Shown here piece after piece: positions 37,148 to 50,519 of a DNA stretch of 64,000 nt (position 1 is the first letter of the stretch; every line of letters starts with the position of its first letter). Origin of the DNA: Streptococcaceae bacterium (GTDB lineage: Bacteria; Bacillota; Bacilli; Lactobacillales; Streptococcaceae); NCBI GenBank assembly GCA_031270325.1, contig JAISXW010000006.1, forward strand, positions 1 through 64,000, in the 5' to 3' direction. The notes below the pieces were generated by a model. The model worked only from the letters and a program-made list of their open reading frames with translations, was not told the DNA's origin and ran no database searches. The position numbers and the translations under genes are program-made.

Positions 37148-37179
37148 TTCTTTGGAATACGTCCTTCAAATCATCCCCA

Positions 37180-38246
37180 GGATCACCCCCGCCTATGCGG
37201 GTAAAAGTCCAATATCTCAATCTCAATCGCATAGCACTTAAGGATCACCCCCGCCTATGCGGGTAAAAGAACGGGGCTAGTGTCTGGAATGGAAGTGGCG
37301 TGGGATCACCCCCGCCTATGCGGGTAAAAGATTCTTTGTTGGAATACGGCGTTAAAATGGGTAGGATCACCCCCGCCTATGCGGGTAAAAGGAATTGCTG
37401 ATAGTCATACTTGAGTTCAATTCAGGATCACCCCCGCCTATGCGGGTAAAAGTAGCATAACTGACCGGTACACTTGGCACGCTCGGGATCACCCCCGCCT
37501 ATGCGGGTAAAAGTTCAGCAGTTAGTTTCTGTAATGCCTTGCCACGGGATCACCCCCGCCTATGCGGGTAAAAGTAAACTTGCCATTAGCAAATGTCCCA
37601 GAGAGCAGGATCACCCCCGCCTATGCGGGTAAAAGCAACTAACAATCGTTCATTTACTGGTTAGAAAAGGATCACCCCCGCCTATGCGGGTAAAAGGGTA
37701 AGTTTGGCGTGAAAATCTTGTCCATCTCAGGATCACCCCCGCCTATGCGGGTAAAAGAATTCTAACCTACCGTCTTTAAGCTCGACGACAGGATCACCCC
37801 CGCCTATGCGGGTAAAAGTACAAGTATACAGGTTTTTGACGACCTAGACCAGGATCACCCCCGCCTATGCGGGTAAAAGCCGTCGAAGAGAAAGCCAACG
37901 CAGACCAACGCAGGATCACCCCCGCCTATGCGGGTAAAAGTCCTCCCTATCGCGGTAATATCTGACGACCTGAGGATCACCCCCGCCTATGCGGGTAAAA
38001 GTTGATAGACTGAATAAGCGTTTTGGCTTGAACGGGATCACCCCCGCCTATGCGGGTAAAAGTTAGACGATATGAGAATTATTCAGCAAAAACTAGGATC
38101 ACCCCCGCCTATGCGGGTAAAAGAAACACCTAGACAAATATCCTGATGACAATGAGGGATCACCCCCGCCTATGCGGGTAAAAGCAAACTATCATTAACA
38201 GCGGCTTCGCTACTGGCGGGATCACCCCCGCCTATGCGGGTAAAAG
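37180..38246 (-). CRISPR. Type I-E CRISPR array, 18 repeats
   Basis: Eighteen apparently identical 28-bp repeats (plus strand: begins GGATCACCCCCG, ends GCGGGTAAAAG) with 17 spacers. Repeat starts are 61 bp apart (33-bp spacers), except the first interval of 62. The repeat has the I-E stem (CCCGC/GCGGG) and closely resembles the S. thermophilus CRISPR4 repeat read in reverse complement, so crRNA is most likely made from the minus strand with the newest spacer near 38246 beside cas2. Only 20 bp separate that repeat from the cas2-dnaQ stop codon. No spacer visibly matches this window. Confidence 0.97.
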
Positions 38247-38266
38247 ACTAATCGATCCCTTGATAA

Positions 38267-40541
<2,275 letters not shown>

Positions 40542-41403
40542 CTCCTTAAATGATTGTCTTTTTTATCTAACCACACAAGTGTGCCGTCAACTTGATAGTT
40601 CAAGTGTCATGATAAAAAAGACTTTATTTGTTGTGCTGTGCAAACAGATGAGTCATGAGTGCCGTCTTCTTTCTATTTTTCCTATCCTGTACCAAATCAT
40701 GATACACCTCACCTGTCACACATCGCACCCCGCCAATTTACTTTTTGACGGCATTTCTTGACTTCTTCGTTGGTAATTCTGATGTTTACCGACGATTACG
40801 GCATTTTAATTTTGCAAATGGAAAAGACTGATGTTTCTGCTTTCAAGTGCAACAGACCTCCTCCACCATGGCAATATTAAAACTTACCGTTTTATTTTGC
40901 TTGATACTATAGTGTGCATTCTTAACCTCCGTGATTAAGAGTCTCTGAAAACTCAATGTCTCGCCCTGATCGCTTGATTGACCTCTAGTTAGGTAAGTGA
41001 TAAAAGTCATATCCTAGGCGACTCAGGAGTTTTTCAGATTCCCTCAAGTAAATTTGAACCACTTACCTTATCCCATTATTCATTTTTTTAAACTTTTTTT
41101 CAACTATTTTGACTTGACACCCCATTAACCCCTTATTTATGGTGATTTTTTTGAAAAACACGCCACTTCATCGTATAGAAATGGATAATAAAACAGCTCA
41201 ACCTTTAGATGATAGCTGCTATAAATAAAAGGTCGCTTGTGATTAAAAGATTCAGCTAATAATTCCTGTCAGTCCTGATTTGCCTGTGGTCAGATTTATC
41301 TCCCGAAATCTTATCGCCCGCACTCTTTACCTTATCTTCGACGATATTTAAAGCATCAACGATAACATTTTTGACCAGCTATCTCTTTATTGACGTTTTT
41401 TAG
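40542..41403. other. Long intergenic stretch, probably decayed DNA
   Basis: No ORF with homology or a ribosome binding site. A good Shine-Dalgarno (AAGGAGG) next to 40541 belongs to the truncated DUF916 gene. The rest appears to be remnant sequence between that gene and the IS66 fragment. Confidence 0.5.
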
Positions 41404-41655
41404 TTGCACCTCAAGCGATACAATCTGTCATTATTGGTCGCAAAAACTGGCACTTTTCCGCCAACAAAGCTGGCACTAAGGTTGGCTTGTATTATCTACA
41501 ACATCACTCAAACTGCCAAAGCAAACAGATTAGATACGTACGTTTATTTGCATTACCTTTTTAAATCCTTAGCCAATCAACCATTCCAGATCAATCCCAA
41601 TCTCCTTGAAGACTACTTATCTTGGTCACCGAAGATGGAACAGTGCAGCAAACAA
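41404..41655 (+). pseudogene. IS66-family transposase, C-terminal remnant with frameshift
   Basis: One frame reads QAIQSVIIGRKNWHFSANKAG, matching the NAIRPFVIGRKNWLFS-type block of IS66 transposases; after a frameshift the next frame reads TQTAKANRLDTYVYLHYLFKSL and LLEDYLSWSPKM, the usual C-terminal end. No start, no terminal repeats found. A hairpin with T-runs both ways follows at 41658-41698. Confidence 0.75.
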
Positions 41656-41656
41656 T

Positions 41657-41699
41657 ACAAAAAGGCAATCAATTCTAGTGGCTCGATTGCCTTTTTGGC
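41657..41699. terminator. Bidirectional hairpin after the IS66 remnant
   Basis: AAAAAGGCAATC and GATTGCCTTTTT form a 12-bp stem around a 14-base loop. Confidence 0.7.
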
Positions 41700-41808
41700 T
41701 GCATCATACTATTTCCCGCTTACATTTTTTATATCCCACTCGGTAATACGCCATCAATAAACCTCTCAACTTTCGACCGGCTCATACTTATGACACTCCC
41801 ACAAAGCC

Positions 41809-41849
41809 AAAACCACCCCATCTCGACTGAGAGATGGAGTGGTTTTTTA
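41809..41849 (-). terminator. Terminator of the pyrB-carA-carB operon
   Basis: CCACTCCATCTC pairs with GAGATGGGGTGG around a six-base loop, followed by TTTT on the minus strand; a longer T-run is on the plus-strand side. It is just after the carB stop. Confidence 0.85.
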
Positions 41850-41856
41850 CTGTGCT

Positions 41857-44800
41857 TTAGATGGCTTGTGTCACGAAAGAACGACTTTCTAAGACTTTTA
41901 GCATAGCAGCAATCGTATCGAGTGAGGTAAAGAGTGGGACACCGTGTTCGACAGATTCACGACGAATGGTCATGCCATCTGTATTATGGTCATTTCGATC
42001 TTTGCCCATGGTATTGACAACGGCTTGAATCCGACCGGCACGAATACAGTCCACAATGTTGACTTGCTGATCAAGATTTTCGCCAATTTTAGCGATTACT
42101 TCAGCATAGACACCATTTTTCTCGAAAAACTCAGCCGTGCCAGCGGTCGCATAGATGCCATAACCAATTTCATGGAAACGTTTGGCTAGGACTAGCGCTT
42201 CCGCTTTGGCATCATCAGCCACTGTGAACAGAACATTCCCAAAGGTTGGTAGGTGCAGATAAGAAGCTTCAAATGCCTTATACAAAGCCTTTTCAAGTGT
42301 CACATCTGAACCCATGACTTCCCCTGTTGACTTCATTTCGGGCGACAGATAGGCATCGACTTTTTGCAATTTAGTAAAGCTAAAGACCGGTGCTTTGACG
42401 TGGACTTTGTCGTCTTCTGGGAAAAGCCCGTCTTCATAGCCTAACTCAGCCAATGTTTTGCCCAAGATAAGCTGTGTTGCTACCTGTGCCATCGGAATGC
42501 CCGTAACCTTGGATAAGAAAGGCACTGTCCGAGAGGCACGTGGGTTGACTTCGATGACATAGACGGTCTCATCAAAGATGACAAACTGCACATTCATCAT
42601 CCCGATACAATTCAGGCCAATCGCCAGACGTTTGGTATAGTCTGCAATCGTGGCTTGAATCGTCGCTGAGAGATTTTGCGGTGGATAGACTGCCATCGAA
42701 TCCCCAGAGTGAACGCCGGCACGCTCAATATGCTCCATAATACCAGGAATGAGGACATTTTCACCGTCACAGATGGCATCAACCTCACACTCTCGACCGA
42801 GCAGATAAGAGTCGACCAAGACAGGATGATCTGGACTTGCTTTAACCGCTGTCTGCATATAGTTCCGTAAGTCAGCCTCGTTATCAACGATTTCCATGGC
42901 ACGACCGCCCAAGACATAGGACGGGCGAACCAGTACCGGATAGCCGATAGCATTGGCATTAGCAACTGCTTCTTCTTCATTTGTCGCTGTTGCGCCCACA
43001 GGTTGTGGAATGTCTAGCGCTTGCAGTGCTGCTTCAAATAGTTTGCGATCTTCGGCACGATCCAGCGCCTCAACCTGAGTCCCGAGTATCTTGACGCCAG
43101 CTCTTGACAAGGGTTCTGCCAAATTAATCGCGGTTTGCCCCCCAAACTGAACAATCACACCCTTAGGTTGCTCCAGATCAATCACATTCATGACATCTTC
43201 AAATGTCAATGGCTCGAAGTAGAGTTTATCTGAAACAGAAAAGTCTGTGGAGACCGTCTCAGGATTGGAGTTCATGATAATCGCTTCATAACCCGCTGCC
43301 TGAATTGCCTTGACCGAGTGAACCGTTGCATAGTCAAACTCAACCCCCTGACCGATCCGAATCGGACCAGAACCCAGCACCAGTACAGAGGCTTTCTCTG
43401 AGCGAATTGATTCGTTTTCAAACTCATAGGTGCTGTAAAAATAAGGGGTTGCCGACTCAAACTCAGCTGCACAGGTATCGACCATCTTAAAGACAGGAAC
43501 AATGCCATTGTCTAAACGACGTTTGCGTACTTCTGCCGCATCTGTCTGCCAGAGATCAGCAATTTTACGATCGGCAAAGCCATTGCGTTTGGCTTCTTTC
43601 AATAACTCCGGATTGAAGACATTAGTCGCCAATGCTTGCTCGATTTCAAAAATATGCAACAATTTATCAAGGAAAAAGAGGTCAATTTTAGTCAAACTAT
43701 GCAATTCTTCAATACTGTAACCTCGGCGAATCGCCTCAGATAAGTAAAACAAGCGATCATCTTGCGCTTTGACAATCTTCTCAACCAAGGCATCATCCGT
43801 GACTTCTGAAAGCTCCGGCATGTCATTGTGGTAGACCCCAACTTCTAGTGAGCGGACTGCCTTGAGGAAGGACTCCTCAATATTCCGGCCAATCGCCATG
43901 ACTTCGCCTGTCGCTTTCATCTGTGTCCCGAGGCGGCGCTCCCCTGATTCAAACTTATCAAATGGAAAACGTGGAATTTTAGACACGACGTAGTCCAGTG
44001 CTGGTTCAAACATGGCATAGGTCGTCCCTGTGACCGGGTTAATCATCTCATCCAAGGTCAGACCAACGGCGATTTTAGCAGCTAATTTCGCAATTGGATA
44101 GCCCGTCGCTTTCGAAGCAAGCGCAGATGACCGCGAAACCCGTGGGTTGACTTCGATCACATAGTAATTAAAGCTATCAGGATCAAGCGCCAATTGCACA
44201 TTACAGCCGCCTTCGATTTTCAGCGCACGGATAATTTTCAAAGAGGCGTCCCGAAGCATTTGGTATTCAATGTCACTCAAGGTCTGACTAGGCGCAAAGA
44301 CGATAGAGTCTCCTGTATGAATCCCGACAGGATCGAAGTTTTCCATGTTACAGACAACAATCGCATTATCCGCTGCATCACGCATCACTTCATATTCGAT
44401 TTCTTTAAAGCCGGCAATTGATTTCTCAATCAAACACTGGGTCACTGGCGATAATTTCAGACCATTCTCAGCAGTCTCGCGTAGCTCTTCTTCATTGTCA
44501 CACATCCCCCCACCAGTACCACCGAGGGTAAAGGCTGGCCGTACAATAATCGGATAACCAATTGAGTTGGCAAAAGTGACTGCTTCCTCAACGGTGTTGA
44601 CGATTTCAGATTCTGGGATTGGCTGTTCCAATTCTTCCATCAGTTTTTTGAACAAATCCCGATCTTCTGCTTGATCAATGGCTGAGAGTTTAGTACCGAG
44701 CAATTCAATATTGAGCTCATCTAGGATACCTGTTTCAGATAGGGCCATTGCCATATTCAAACCGGTCTGACCACCTAGCGTTGGCAGCAGGGCATCCGGA

Positions 44801-45045
44801 CGCTCTTTGCGCAGGATTCGGGTAACAAATTCAACCGTAATTGGCTCGATATAGACCTTGTCGGCAATTTCCTTGTCCGTCATAATCGTTGCCGGATTTG
44901 AATTGACTAGGACAACACTGTACCCTTCCTCTTTTAGCGCAAGGCAGGCCTGTGTCCCAGCATAGTCAAATTCAGCCGCTTGACCAATAATAATCGGGCC
45001 AGAACCAATGACCATAATTTTTTTAATATCGTTACGTTTTGGCAT
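41857..45045 (-). CDS. carB: Carbamoyl phosphate synthase large chain
   Basis: 1062 residues, the normal length. Two homologous ATP-grasp halves are seen, beginning [26 protein letters not shown] and [24 protein letters not shown]. Each has an ATP site ([12 protein letters not shown] and [14 protein letters not shown]) and an [20 protein letters not shown] or [18 protein letters not shown] block. The C-terminal 130 residues ([35 protein letters not shown]) form the allosteric MGS-like domain. It shares the last base of its ATG with the carA stop. Confidence 0.97.
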   Translation of the reverse strand: MPKRNDIKKIMVIGSGPIIIGQAAEFDYAGTQACLALKEEGYSVVLVNSNPATIMTDKEIADKVYIEPITVEFVTRILRKERPDALLPTLGGQTGLNMAMALSETGILDELNIELLGTKLSAIDQAEDRDLFKKLMEELEQPIPESEIVNTVEEAVTFANSIGYPIIVRPAFTLGGTGGGMCDNEEELRETAENGLKLSPVTQCLIEKSIAGFKEIEYEVMRDAADNAIVVCNMENFDPVGIHTGDSIVFAPSQTLSDIEYQMLRDASLKIIRALKIEGGCNVQLALDPDSFNYYVIEVNPRVSRSSALASKATGYPIAKLAAKIAVGLTLDEMINPVTGTTYAMFEPALDYVVSKIPRFPFDKFESGERRLGTQMKATGEVMAIGRNIEESFLKAVRSLEVGVYHNDMPELSEVTDDALVEKIVKAQDDRLFYLSEAIRRGYSIEELHSLTKIDLFFLDKLLHIFEIEQALATNVFNPELLKEAKRNGFADRKIADLWQTDAAEVRKRRLDNGIVPVFKMVDTCAAEFESATPYFYSTYEFENESIRSEKASVLVLGSGPIRIGQGVEFDYATVHSVKAIQAAGYEAIIMNSNPETVSTDFSVSDKLYFEPLTFEDVMNVIDLEQPKGVIVQFGGQTAINLAEPLSRAGVKILGTQVEALDRAEDRKLFEAALQALDIPQPVGATATNEEEAVANANAIGYPVLVRPSYVLGGRAMEIVDNEADLRNYMQTAVKASPDHPVLVDSYLLGRECEVDAICDGENVLIPGIMEHIERAGVHSGDSMAVYPPQNLSATIQATIADYTKRLAIGLNCIGMMNVQFVIFDETVYVIEVNPRASRTVPFLSKVTGIPMAQVATQLILGKTLAELGYEDGLFPEDDKVHVKAPVFSFTKLQKVDAYLSPEMKSTGEVMGSDVTLEKALYKAFEASYLHLPTFGNVLFTVADDAKAEALVLAKRFHEIGYGIYATAGTAEFFEKNGVYAEVIAKIGENLDQQVNIVDCIRAGRIQAVVNTMGKDRNDHNTDGMTIRRESVEHGVPLFTSLDTIAAMLKVLESRSFVTQAI

Positions 45046-46133
45046 TAGAAGTCACCTTTCTCAAGCTTGGTTGCGTCAATCATTTCCATAAATTCATCGA
45101 AGAGATAGGCGGCATCATGTGGTCCTGGCGCAGCATCTGGGTGAAACTGAACCGAAAAGGCTGGCAAATATTTGTGGCGAACCCCTTCGACCGACTGATC
45201 GTTAATCTCGATATGCGTGACCATCAAATCTGTCTGTTCAATCGACGCCGTATCCACTGCGAAACCATGATTCTGCGAGGTAAAGTCAACACGTCCTGTC
45301 GCAATCTCGCGCACAGCATGGTTAAAACCACGGTGACCGAACTTCATCTTGCTTGTGGTCGCACCATTGGCCATGGCAAACAACTGATGCCCTAGACAAA
45401 TCCCAAAAATCGGAAACTTATCTTGAATCCCACGAATCATCTCTAGCGCTTGTGGGACATCTGTCGGATCGCCCGGTCCATTGGTCAACATGACACCGTC
45501 AGGATTCATCTCGATAATTTCCTCAGCCGTCACGGTATGTGGGACAATCGTTAAGTTACACTCCCGTTTGGAGAGCTCCCGTAGGATAGAATGTTTCAGG
45601 CCAAAGTCAACAACCACAATGTTACGGCCTGTCCCCGGACTTGGATAAGCGGTATTAGTCGACACTTGCGCCACTTGATTAGTCGGTAACACCGTAGCCC
45701 GCAGTTGATCTTGGATATGTCTGAGGTCATCTCCAGGATTAACCAACGTCGCTTTCATTGTGCCGTGATGGCGGATAATCCGAGTCAAAGCACGTGTATC
45801 AATGCCTGAAATACCTGGAATATTCTTACGCTGTAAAAATTCATCCAGTGACATCTGGTTGCGCCAGTTGCTTGCTAGTCTGGCATTTTCACGCACCACA
45901 ACCCCTTTACAAGTCGGGATAATTGATTCATAATCATCACGATTGATCCCATAGTTACCGACCAAAGGATAGGTAAAGGTCAGAATTTGTCCATTATAGG
46001 ATTGATCCGTGATTGATTCTTGATAACCTGTCATGCCTGTGCTAAAGACGACTTCTCCAGTTACCTCTATATCTGCACCAAAGGCCGTCCCCTCTAAAAT
46101 CGTACCATCTTCTAATATCAAAAGTCGTTTCAT
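45045..46133 (-). CDS. carA: Carbamoyl phosphate synthase small chain
   Basis: 362 residues. The N-terminal part is specific for CarA ([44 protein letters not shown]); the C-terminal class I glutamine amidotransferase has the catalytic Cys in [11 protein letters not shown] and His in [14 protein letters not shown]. It supplies ammonia to CarB. Lies 55 bp after pyrB with no attenuator between, so the three are one operon. Confidence 0.97.
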   Translation of the reverse strand: MKRLLILEDGTILEGTAFGADIEVTGEVVFSTGMTGYQESITDQSYNGQILTFTYPLVGNYGINRDDYESIIPTCKGVVVRENARLASNWRNQMSLDEFLQRKNIPGISGIDTRALTRIIRHHGTMKATLVNPGDDLRHIQDQLRATVLPTNQVAQVSTNTAYPSPGTGRNIVVVDFGLKHSILRELSKRECNLTIVPHTVTAEEIIEMNPDGVMLTNGPGDPTDVPQALEMIRGIQDKFPIFGICLGHQLFAMANGATTSKMKFGHRGFNHAVREIATGRVDFTSQNHGFAVDTASIEQTDLMVTHIEINDQSVEGVRHKYLPAFSVQFHPDAAPGPHDAAYLFDEFMEMIDATKLEKGDF

Positions 46134-46188
46134 TGCAATCCTCTTTCATTGCTGATTCTCATCAGTCAGTTGTGACACTTTGCCATTG

Positions 46189-47118
46189 TTAAGCTTTACC
46201 ATTGAGGATGGCTTCTAAAATCGCCATCCGCATAAACATGCCATTAGTCATCTGAGCAGTAATCCGAGAGCGAGGTGCTTCGACCAAGTCACTCGAGATT
46301 TCTACGCCACGATTGACAGGGGCTGGGTGCATGATGATGGCGGTATCTTTCATCCACTTATAGCGTTCATGGGTCAAGCCGTACTGGGCATGATAGGTTT
46401 CTTTAGAAAATGATGCGCCTGAATCATGCCGTTCATGTTGGACACGAAGTAACATCAGGACATCCACCTGCTCAATCATCTCATCCAGAGCAACATAGCG
46501 ACCGTAGACATCAAAGCTTTTTGAATACCAGCTCTCAGGACCGGTAAAATAAAGTTCAGCACCCAAGCGTTTGAGCATTTGCATATTGGATTTGGCGACA
46601 CGACTATGGGTAATATCCCCTGCAATCATGATTTTCAAACCTTGAAAGGTGCCAAATGCTTCGTAAATCGTCAATAAATCTAGTAAAGATTGACTGGGGT
46701 GTTGACCCGACCCATCACCACCATTGACGATAGCCGACTGAATCGTGCGACTATCGACCAATTCTTGATAGTAATGTTCATCAGGATGGCGAATGACACA
46801 GACATCAACCCCGATGGCGCTCATTGTCAGAACTGTGTCATATAGCGTCTCGCCCTTATTGACCGAACTGCTCGCGGCATCAAATTCAATGACTTCTAAG
46901 CCTAATTTTTTCTCCGCTACCTCAAACGACTTGTGCGTTCGTGTTGAGTTTTCAAAAAAAAGATTGGCCACAAAGAATTGGCGTTTAAAGACAGGTTTGA
47001 TCTGCTGATGTTTAAAGGCTTGGGCACGTTTGATCAGGCCGATAACTTCATCATTGCTCAATAAGGCCATGCTTGTTAGGTGTTTAATGGAGACGATACC
47101 GTCAGGTGAAATTGTCAA
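46189..47118 (-). CDS. pyrB: Aspartate carbamoyltransferase catalytic chain
   Basis: 309 residues. Carbamoyl phosphate is bound by [18 protein letters not shown] and by [14 protein letters not shown]; the aspartate side has [10 protein letters not shown] and [12 protein letters not shown]. It performs the first committed step of pyrimidine synthesis. The leader upstream contains a PyrR-type attenuator. Confidence 0.96.
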   Translation of the reverse strand: MTISPDGIVSIKHLTSMALLSNDEVIGLIKRAQAFKHQQIKPVFKRQFFVANLFFENSTRTHKSFEVAEKKLGLEVIEFDAASSSVNKGETLYDTVLTMSAIGVDVCVIRHPDEHYYQELVDSRTIQSAIVNGGDGSGQHPSQSLLDLLTIYEAFGTFQGLKIMIAGDITHSRVAKSNMQMLKRLGAELYFTGPESWYSKSFDVYGRYVALDEMIEQVDVLMLLRVQHERHDSGASFSKETYHAQYGLTHERYKWMKDTAIIMHPAPVNRGVEISSDLVEAPRSRITAQMTNGMFMRMAILEAILNGKA

Positions 47119-47447
47119 ATCAGATTCCTTTCACAACTCTTTTAAGAGCACCTCTATTAACTGGCAACTGGATTTTTGCTCTGTGAGACAGATGTCTCGT
47201 CTGACGAGGAGCTTAACGATTTCAGACATAAAATCTGGCCACAGGCGAATCATGAGTTAATAGAAGTGTCCTTAAGTGTGTTGGCAAGCACAGACAGTTC
47301 CCGAAGAAAAAGTTGCTAATTGCCAACTCGCATCAAAAAATGGCTACCTCAAAGGCAGCCATGACATTGCTGCGCCAAAAAGCACAGATGTTTTACTGGA
47401 CAGCCTTCACAGCCTCACGGGACTGTTTTTAAAGGGCTTTATTCATT
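47119..47447 (-). promoter_or_regulatory. pyrB leader with PyrR-type attenuator
   Basis: A leader of about 330 nt. Near its 5' end AGTCCCGTGAGGCT (47411-47424) resembles the PyrR-binding loop of lactic acid bacteria. Downstream, TGGCTGCC pairs with GGTAGCCA followed by TTTTTTG (47335-47362), a clear terminator. The remaining 200 nt before pyrB hold more short stems, including AGTTGGC...CAACT-type pairs followed by T-runs, whose role is unclear. Confidence 0.75.
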
Positions 47448-47453
47448 TTTTCC

Positions 47454-47482
47454 ATTGTAGCAAATTTCGAGTCACTTTTCAA
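47454..47482 (-). promoter_or_regulatory. pyrB-carAB promoter
   Basis: TTGAAA (47477-47482) and TACAAT (47454-47459) on the minus strand with exactly 17 bp between. The MITE copy 2 ends 18 bp upstream of the -35. Confidence 0.75.
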
Positions 47483-47500
47483 CCGTTTTTGGTAATAAGA

Positions 47501-47636
47501 CACGACAAACGCATGAAAAATGAAGAGTGTGAGAGGTCGATTTAAATCGTTTTTCAAGAAAAGGATAAGGAAATTTCATGAAAAAAGATTTAAGAGGAAA
47601 TCTAAGGGATAAAATAAGCTTCATGCGTTTGTCGTG
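47501..47636. mobile_element. MITE, copy 2 (136 bp, inverted)
   Basis: Same terminal inverted repeats as copy 1 and nearly the same interior when reverse-complemented. No clear target duplication: the flanks GGTAATAAGA and ATTCATTTAT do not match, so it is older or has been altered. Located directly upstream of the pyrB promoter. Confidence 0.9.
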
Positions 47637-47757
47637 ATTCATTTATTATGAAAAATAGCGGCTATTCAGCAGTCTATTTTATTTTAATTTGACAAACGAA
47701 ATTTTATTTTCATGTCCTTAATTTTTTCAAAAAATGTACTGACTTTTCTCCGTGCGA

Positions 47758-48303
47758 TTAAATCAGCGACGAGAGGATTAAATCAAAACTATTCTGCTGC
47801 GTATCACCATAATAATCAATTTTAATTCCAGCCGAAGGGATAGTGTAAGTATCTTCAACTTCTGCTTCTTCTTTTTTAGGTATTGGCTGCTTGAGTTTAT
47901 CTAACTTATCCAGCTGGTCGTCAAGATTTAATGCCTTAAATAAACCACTTGCAAATTGATACATCCCCTCACGACATTCTAGCGTATACTTGCCTTCTAA
48001 TTTAACTTTTTGAATGCCAACGCTTGATTGTGTAATCAAAACTTTAAAGGGAAATGCCCCTGTGTAAACTTGTTCCTCTGAATCAAAATTGACATTACTA
48101 AATTGTTTTTTTAAAACATCACTAATTTGTATTTGTGTTAAATTTGGAATCACGCCATTATCTTTTGGACTAGAAGAACTCGATTTAGCATGGCTTGTTT
48201 TTGGATCAGATTCTTGTCTGGAATCTTTTGTTTTACTACTTGCACAACTTGTCAAGGTAAGCAATGCTATGATAACAAATGTTAAGTTGATTATTTTTTT
48301 CAC
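47758..48303 (-). CDS. Putative lipoprotein, unknown
   Basis: 181 residues. Signal peptide with lipobox LLTLTSCAS, then a Ser/Lys-rich linker (KTSHAKSSSSSPKD) and a small folded domain containing LTQIQISDVLKKQFSNVNFDSEEQVYTG. It is likely anchored outside the membrane. Family not recognised. The gene follows the VanZ-like gene with a 15-bp gap. Confidence 0.7.
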   Translation of the reverse strand: MKKIINLTFVIIALLTLTSCASSKTKDSRQESDPKTSHAKSSSSSPKDNGVIPNLTQIQISDVLKKQFSNVNFDSEEQVYTGAFPFKVLITQSSVGIQKVKLEGKYTLECREGMYQFASGLFKALNLDDQLDKLDKLKQPIPKKEEAEVEDTYTIPSAGIKIDYYGDTQQNSFDLILSSLI

Positions 48304-48318
48304 CTTATTCTCCTTATT

Positions 48319-48957
48319 TTAACTAATAAATGTATTGACAAAAGCAGTCATCGCAATGATTATCGGCAACCAATAACTATCTGTCATGCCATTTAAAAAG
48401 TAATCTTGCGTAGGTTTAAATAACCCAATTTTGACAAGTATTTTAAAACATAACCAGCCAAGCAGTGTCCCTAGACCATTCGTAATCAAATCATTAATAT
48501 CACTTTCTCGGTACAAAGTAAACAATTGGCTGAGTTCGATGAAAAAAGAAATACTTAAACCAATTAAGAGTATTGATTTCAAATTGTTATATTTGCGACT
48601 GATTATGGGCAACAAGAACCCCAAAGGTAGAAAACAAAGTACATTTAAAATAAAATCAATATGAACGCCATCAACAAATGGGATGAGATTAATATTTGGA
48701 TTAAATATCGCTTTTCCAAAATGCATCAGACGTTGCCATTCAGTAAATGTTGGAATACCAACTACCCCTGAAAAAAGCACACTAAAGTAATAAAACAAGA
48801 TAAAAGATAACAAAATGGTACTGATTCTCGTCCTCAGAGTAGAATCTTTAGCAAACCATATTCCCAGTGCAATCACAATCATAGAACCTATCAGATAAAT
48901 AGGCTGCGGAGTCAATAGCTCCAGAAAAACTTGAAACAACGTGGCATTCTGTATCAT
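48319..48957 (-). CDS. VanZ-like integral membrane protein
   Basis: 212 residues from MIQNATLF; AAGGAAGG lies ten bases upstream, better than for the longer track start. Several membrane helices; the VanZ-family signature is present in NLIPFVDGVHIDFILNVLCFLPLGFLLPII and SISFFIELSQLFTLYRESDINDLITNGLGTLLGW. VanZ-like proteins affect teicoplanin response in some species, but most chromosomal copies are of unknown role. Confidence 0.85.
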   Translation of the reverse strand: MIQNATLFQVFLELLTPQPIYLIGSMIVIALGIWFAKDSTLRTRISTILLSFILFYYFSVLFSGVVGIPTFTEWQRLMHFGKAIFNPNINLIPFVDGVHIDFILNVLCFLPLGFLLPIISRKYNNLKSILLIGLSISFFIELSQLFTLYRESDINDLITNGLGTLLGWLCFKILVKIGLFKPTQDYFLNGMTDSYWLPIIIAMTAFVNTFIS

Positions 48958-49187
48958 AAAAAAATAACACCTTCCTTTTAATAACTTCACCAATCATCAA
49001 GAGCGTTCCTCTGACATTTACGGCAAAAATTTCATCATTTACATTTTGTGTTAGCATTTCGATTGTAACATTATTACCCATTTGCCGCAAATCCAAAACT
49101 TTGCCTATTAGGTACTTTGGTTTTGCTCCTAATTCTCTTACGCTAGGTTTACTAAAAAACGCAACTGAATCCTAGAAAAAATTAAAG

Positions 49188-49220
49188 TTCGTTGCAAGTG
49201 AACCACCCACTTGCAACTCT
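49188..49220 (-). terminator. Terminator after pyrP
   Basis: GTTGCAAGTG and CACTTGCAAC form a ten-bp stem; on the minus strand a T-rich stretch (TTTAATTTTTT) follows after a few bases. Confidence 0.6.
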
Positions 49221-49247
49221 GTCAAATTTTTCTATTTCAGAATTATT

Positions 49248-50519
49248 TTATTCTTTTGGTAATAAGAGGTGCATCAAAATACCTAGAATTGTCGAGAATG
49301 CTACACCAGAAATGGCGACGCCAGCAATGTTCAGCGTTAAGCCGCCAATACCTGAGACTAAAATCACACTGGCAATCAAGAGATTGCGTTTGTCATCGAA
49401 ATCAACCTTGTTTTCGACTAAAATCTTCAGACCACTAGAGGCAATGACACCAAAGAGCGCAATTGACACACCACCGATTACTGGCGTTGGGATAGAATGA
49501 ATGAGAGCAGAGATTTTACCAATGAAACTCAGGACAACCGCAAAAACAGCGGCACCGGCAATGACATAAACCGAATGAATTTTGGTAATTGCCATCACAC
49601 CAATGTTTTCACCGTAAGAGGTCACCGGCGGTGCACCAAAGACACCGGCAATGATTTGTGCGAAACCGTCACCGGTCAGCGTGCGTTCCAAGCCGGGATC
49701 TTTAAAGTAATCCTGACCTGTCAAAGAATTTAAAACCATGAGATGACCGAAATGTTCCGTCATCGTCACAAAGGCAATCGGTGCCATTGTCAAAATCGCT
49801 GACGGATAAAGTTTAAAGGCATAATCAACCCCTAAAATATCAAATCTCGGCACTTCAAACCACGGCTTGTGGGCTATGTCCGCAAAAGAAATAATTGACA
49901 TCCCCGTCAGCTGTTGGACGACCAGTGTGAACAGATAGCCCACAATAATTCCAAGTAAAATCGGAATCAAACTGGTCAAGCCCTTGCCAAACATATTAAA
50001 GGCTAAAACTGAAAATAAGGTCACGAGTGAAATGATTAGGAAAGTCAGATTATAGACACCATTTCGATTCATGGCATCATTGACCGCAGTTCCTGCCAAG
50101 CTCAATCCAATCACCATGACGATCGGCCCGACCACAATCGGCGGCAAGACCTTATCAATCCAACCCTTGCCCACAAACTTGACAATCACGGCAACAAGCA
50201 GATAGACCAACCCACCAACAATCGCACCTTGGGCAACTGCTGCAATACCATCTGATTTCATCAGGCTTTGCATAGCTAAAATATAGGCAAAACTCGAACC
50301 CATGTAGGCTGGAATTTTATAGTTGGTTACGGTCAGATGTGCCAAAGTCCCCAAGCCACTGGAAAAAAGGGCAATCGCTGGATCAATACCGACTAATATC
50401 GGCACTAGAACAGTCGCACCAAACATGGCAAAGAGATGTTGGAAAGAAAGCCCAAACCACATGGCTAGGGGCGGTTTGTCCTGAACATCATAAATGACAT
50501 CAGCTTTAGAAGTTGTCAT
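49248..50519 (-). CDS. pyrP: Uracil permease (NCS2 family)
   Basis: 423 residues with about 12-14 membrane segments. Family blocks: LSFQHLFAMFGATVLVPILVGIDPAIALFSSG at the N-terminus, FVTMTEHFGHLMVL with the Glu that contacts uracil, and TSYGENIGVMAIT. It imports uracil with protons. The start directly follows the pyrR stop codon, so the two are one operon under the attenuator upstream of pyrR. Confidence 0.93.
   Translation of the reverse strand: MTTSKADVIYDVQDKPPLAMWFGLSFQHLFAMFGATVLVPILVGIDPAIALFSSGLGTLAHLTVTNYKIPAYMGSSFAYILAMQSLMKSDGIAAVAQGAIVGGLVYLLVAVIVKFVGKGWIDKVLPPIVVGPIVMVIGLSLAGTAVNDAMNRNGVYNLTFLIISLVTLFSVLAFNMFGKGLTSLIPILLGIIVGYLFTLVVQQLTGMSIISFADIAHKPWFEVPRFDILGVDYAFKLYPSAILTMAPIAFVTMTEHFGHLMVLNSLTGQDYFKDPGLERTLTGDGFAQIIAGVFGAPPVTSYGENIGVMAITKIHSVYVIAGAAVFAVVLSFIGKISALIHSIPTPVIGGVSIALFGVIASSGLKILVENKVDFDDKRNLLIASVILVSGIGGLTLNIAGVAISGVAFSTILGILMHLLLPKE

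Noticed and set aside
37018-38246. Plus-strand promoter at 37018 as the CRISPR leader promoter
   Set aside because: A strong terminator lies between it and the first repeat, and the repeat orientation known from S. thermophilus CRISPR4 points to minus-strand crRNA.
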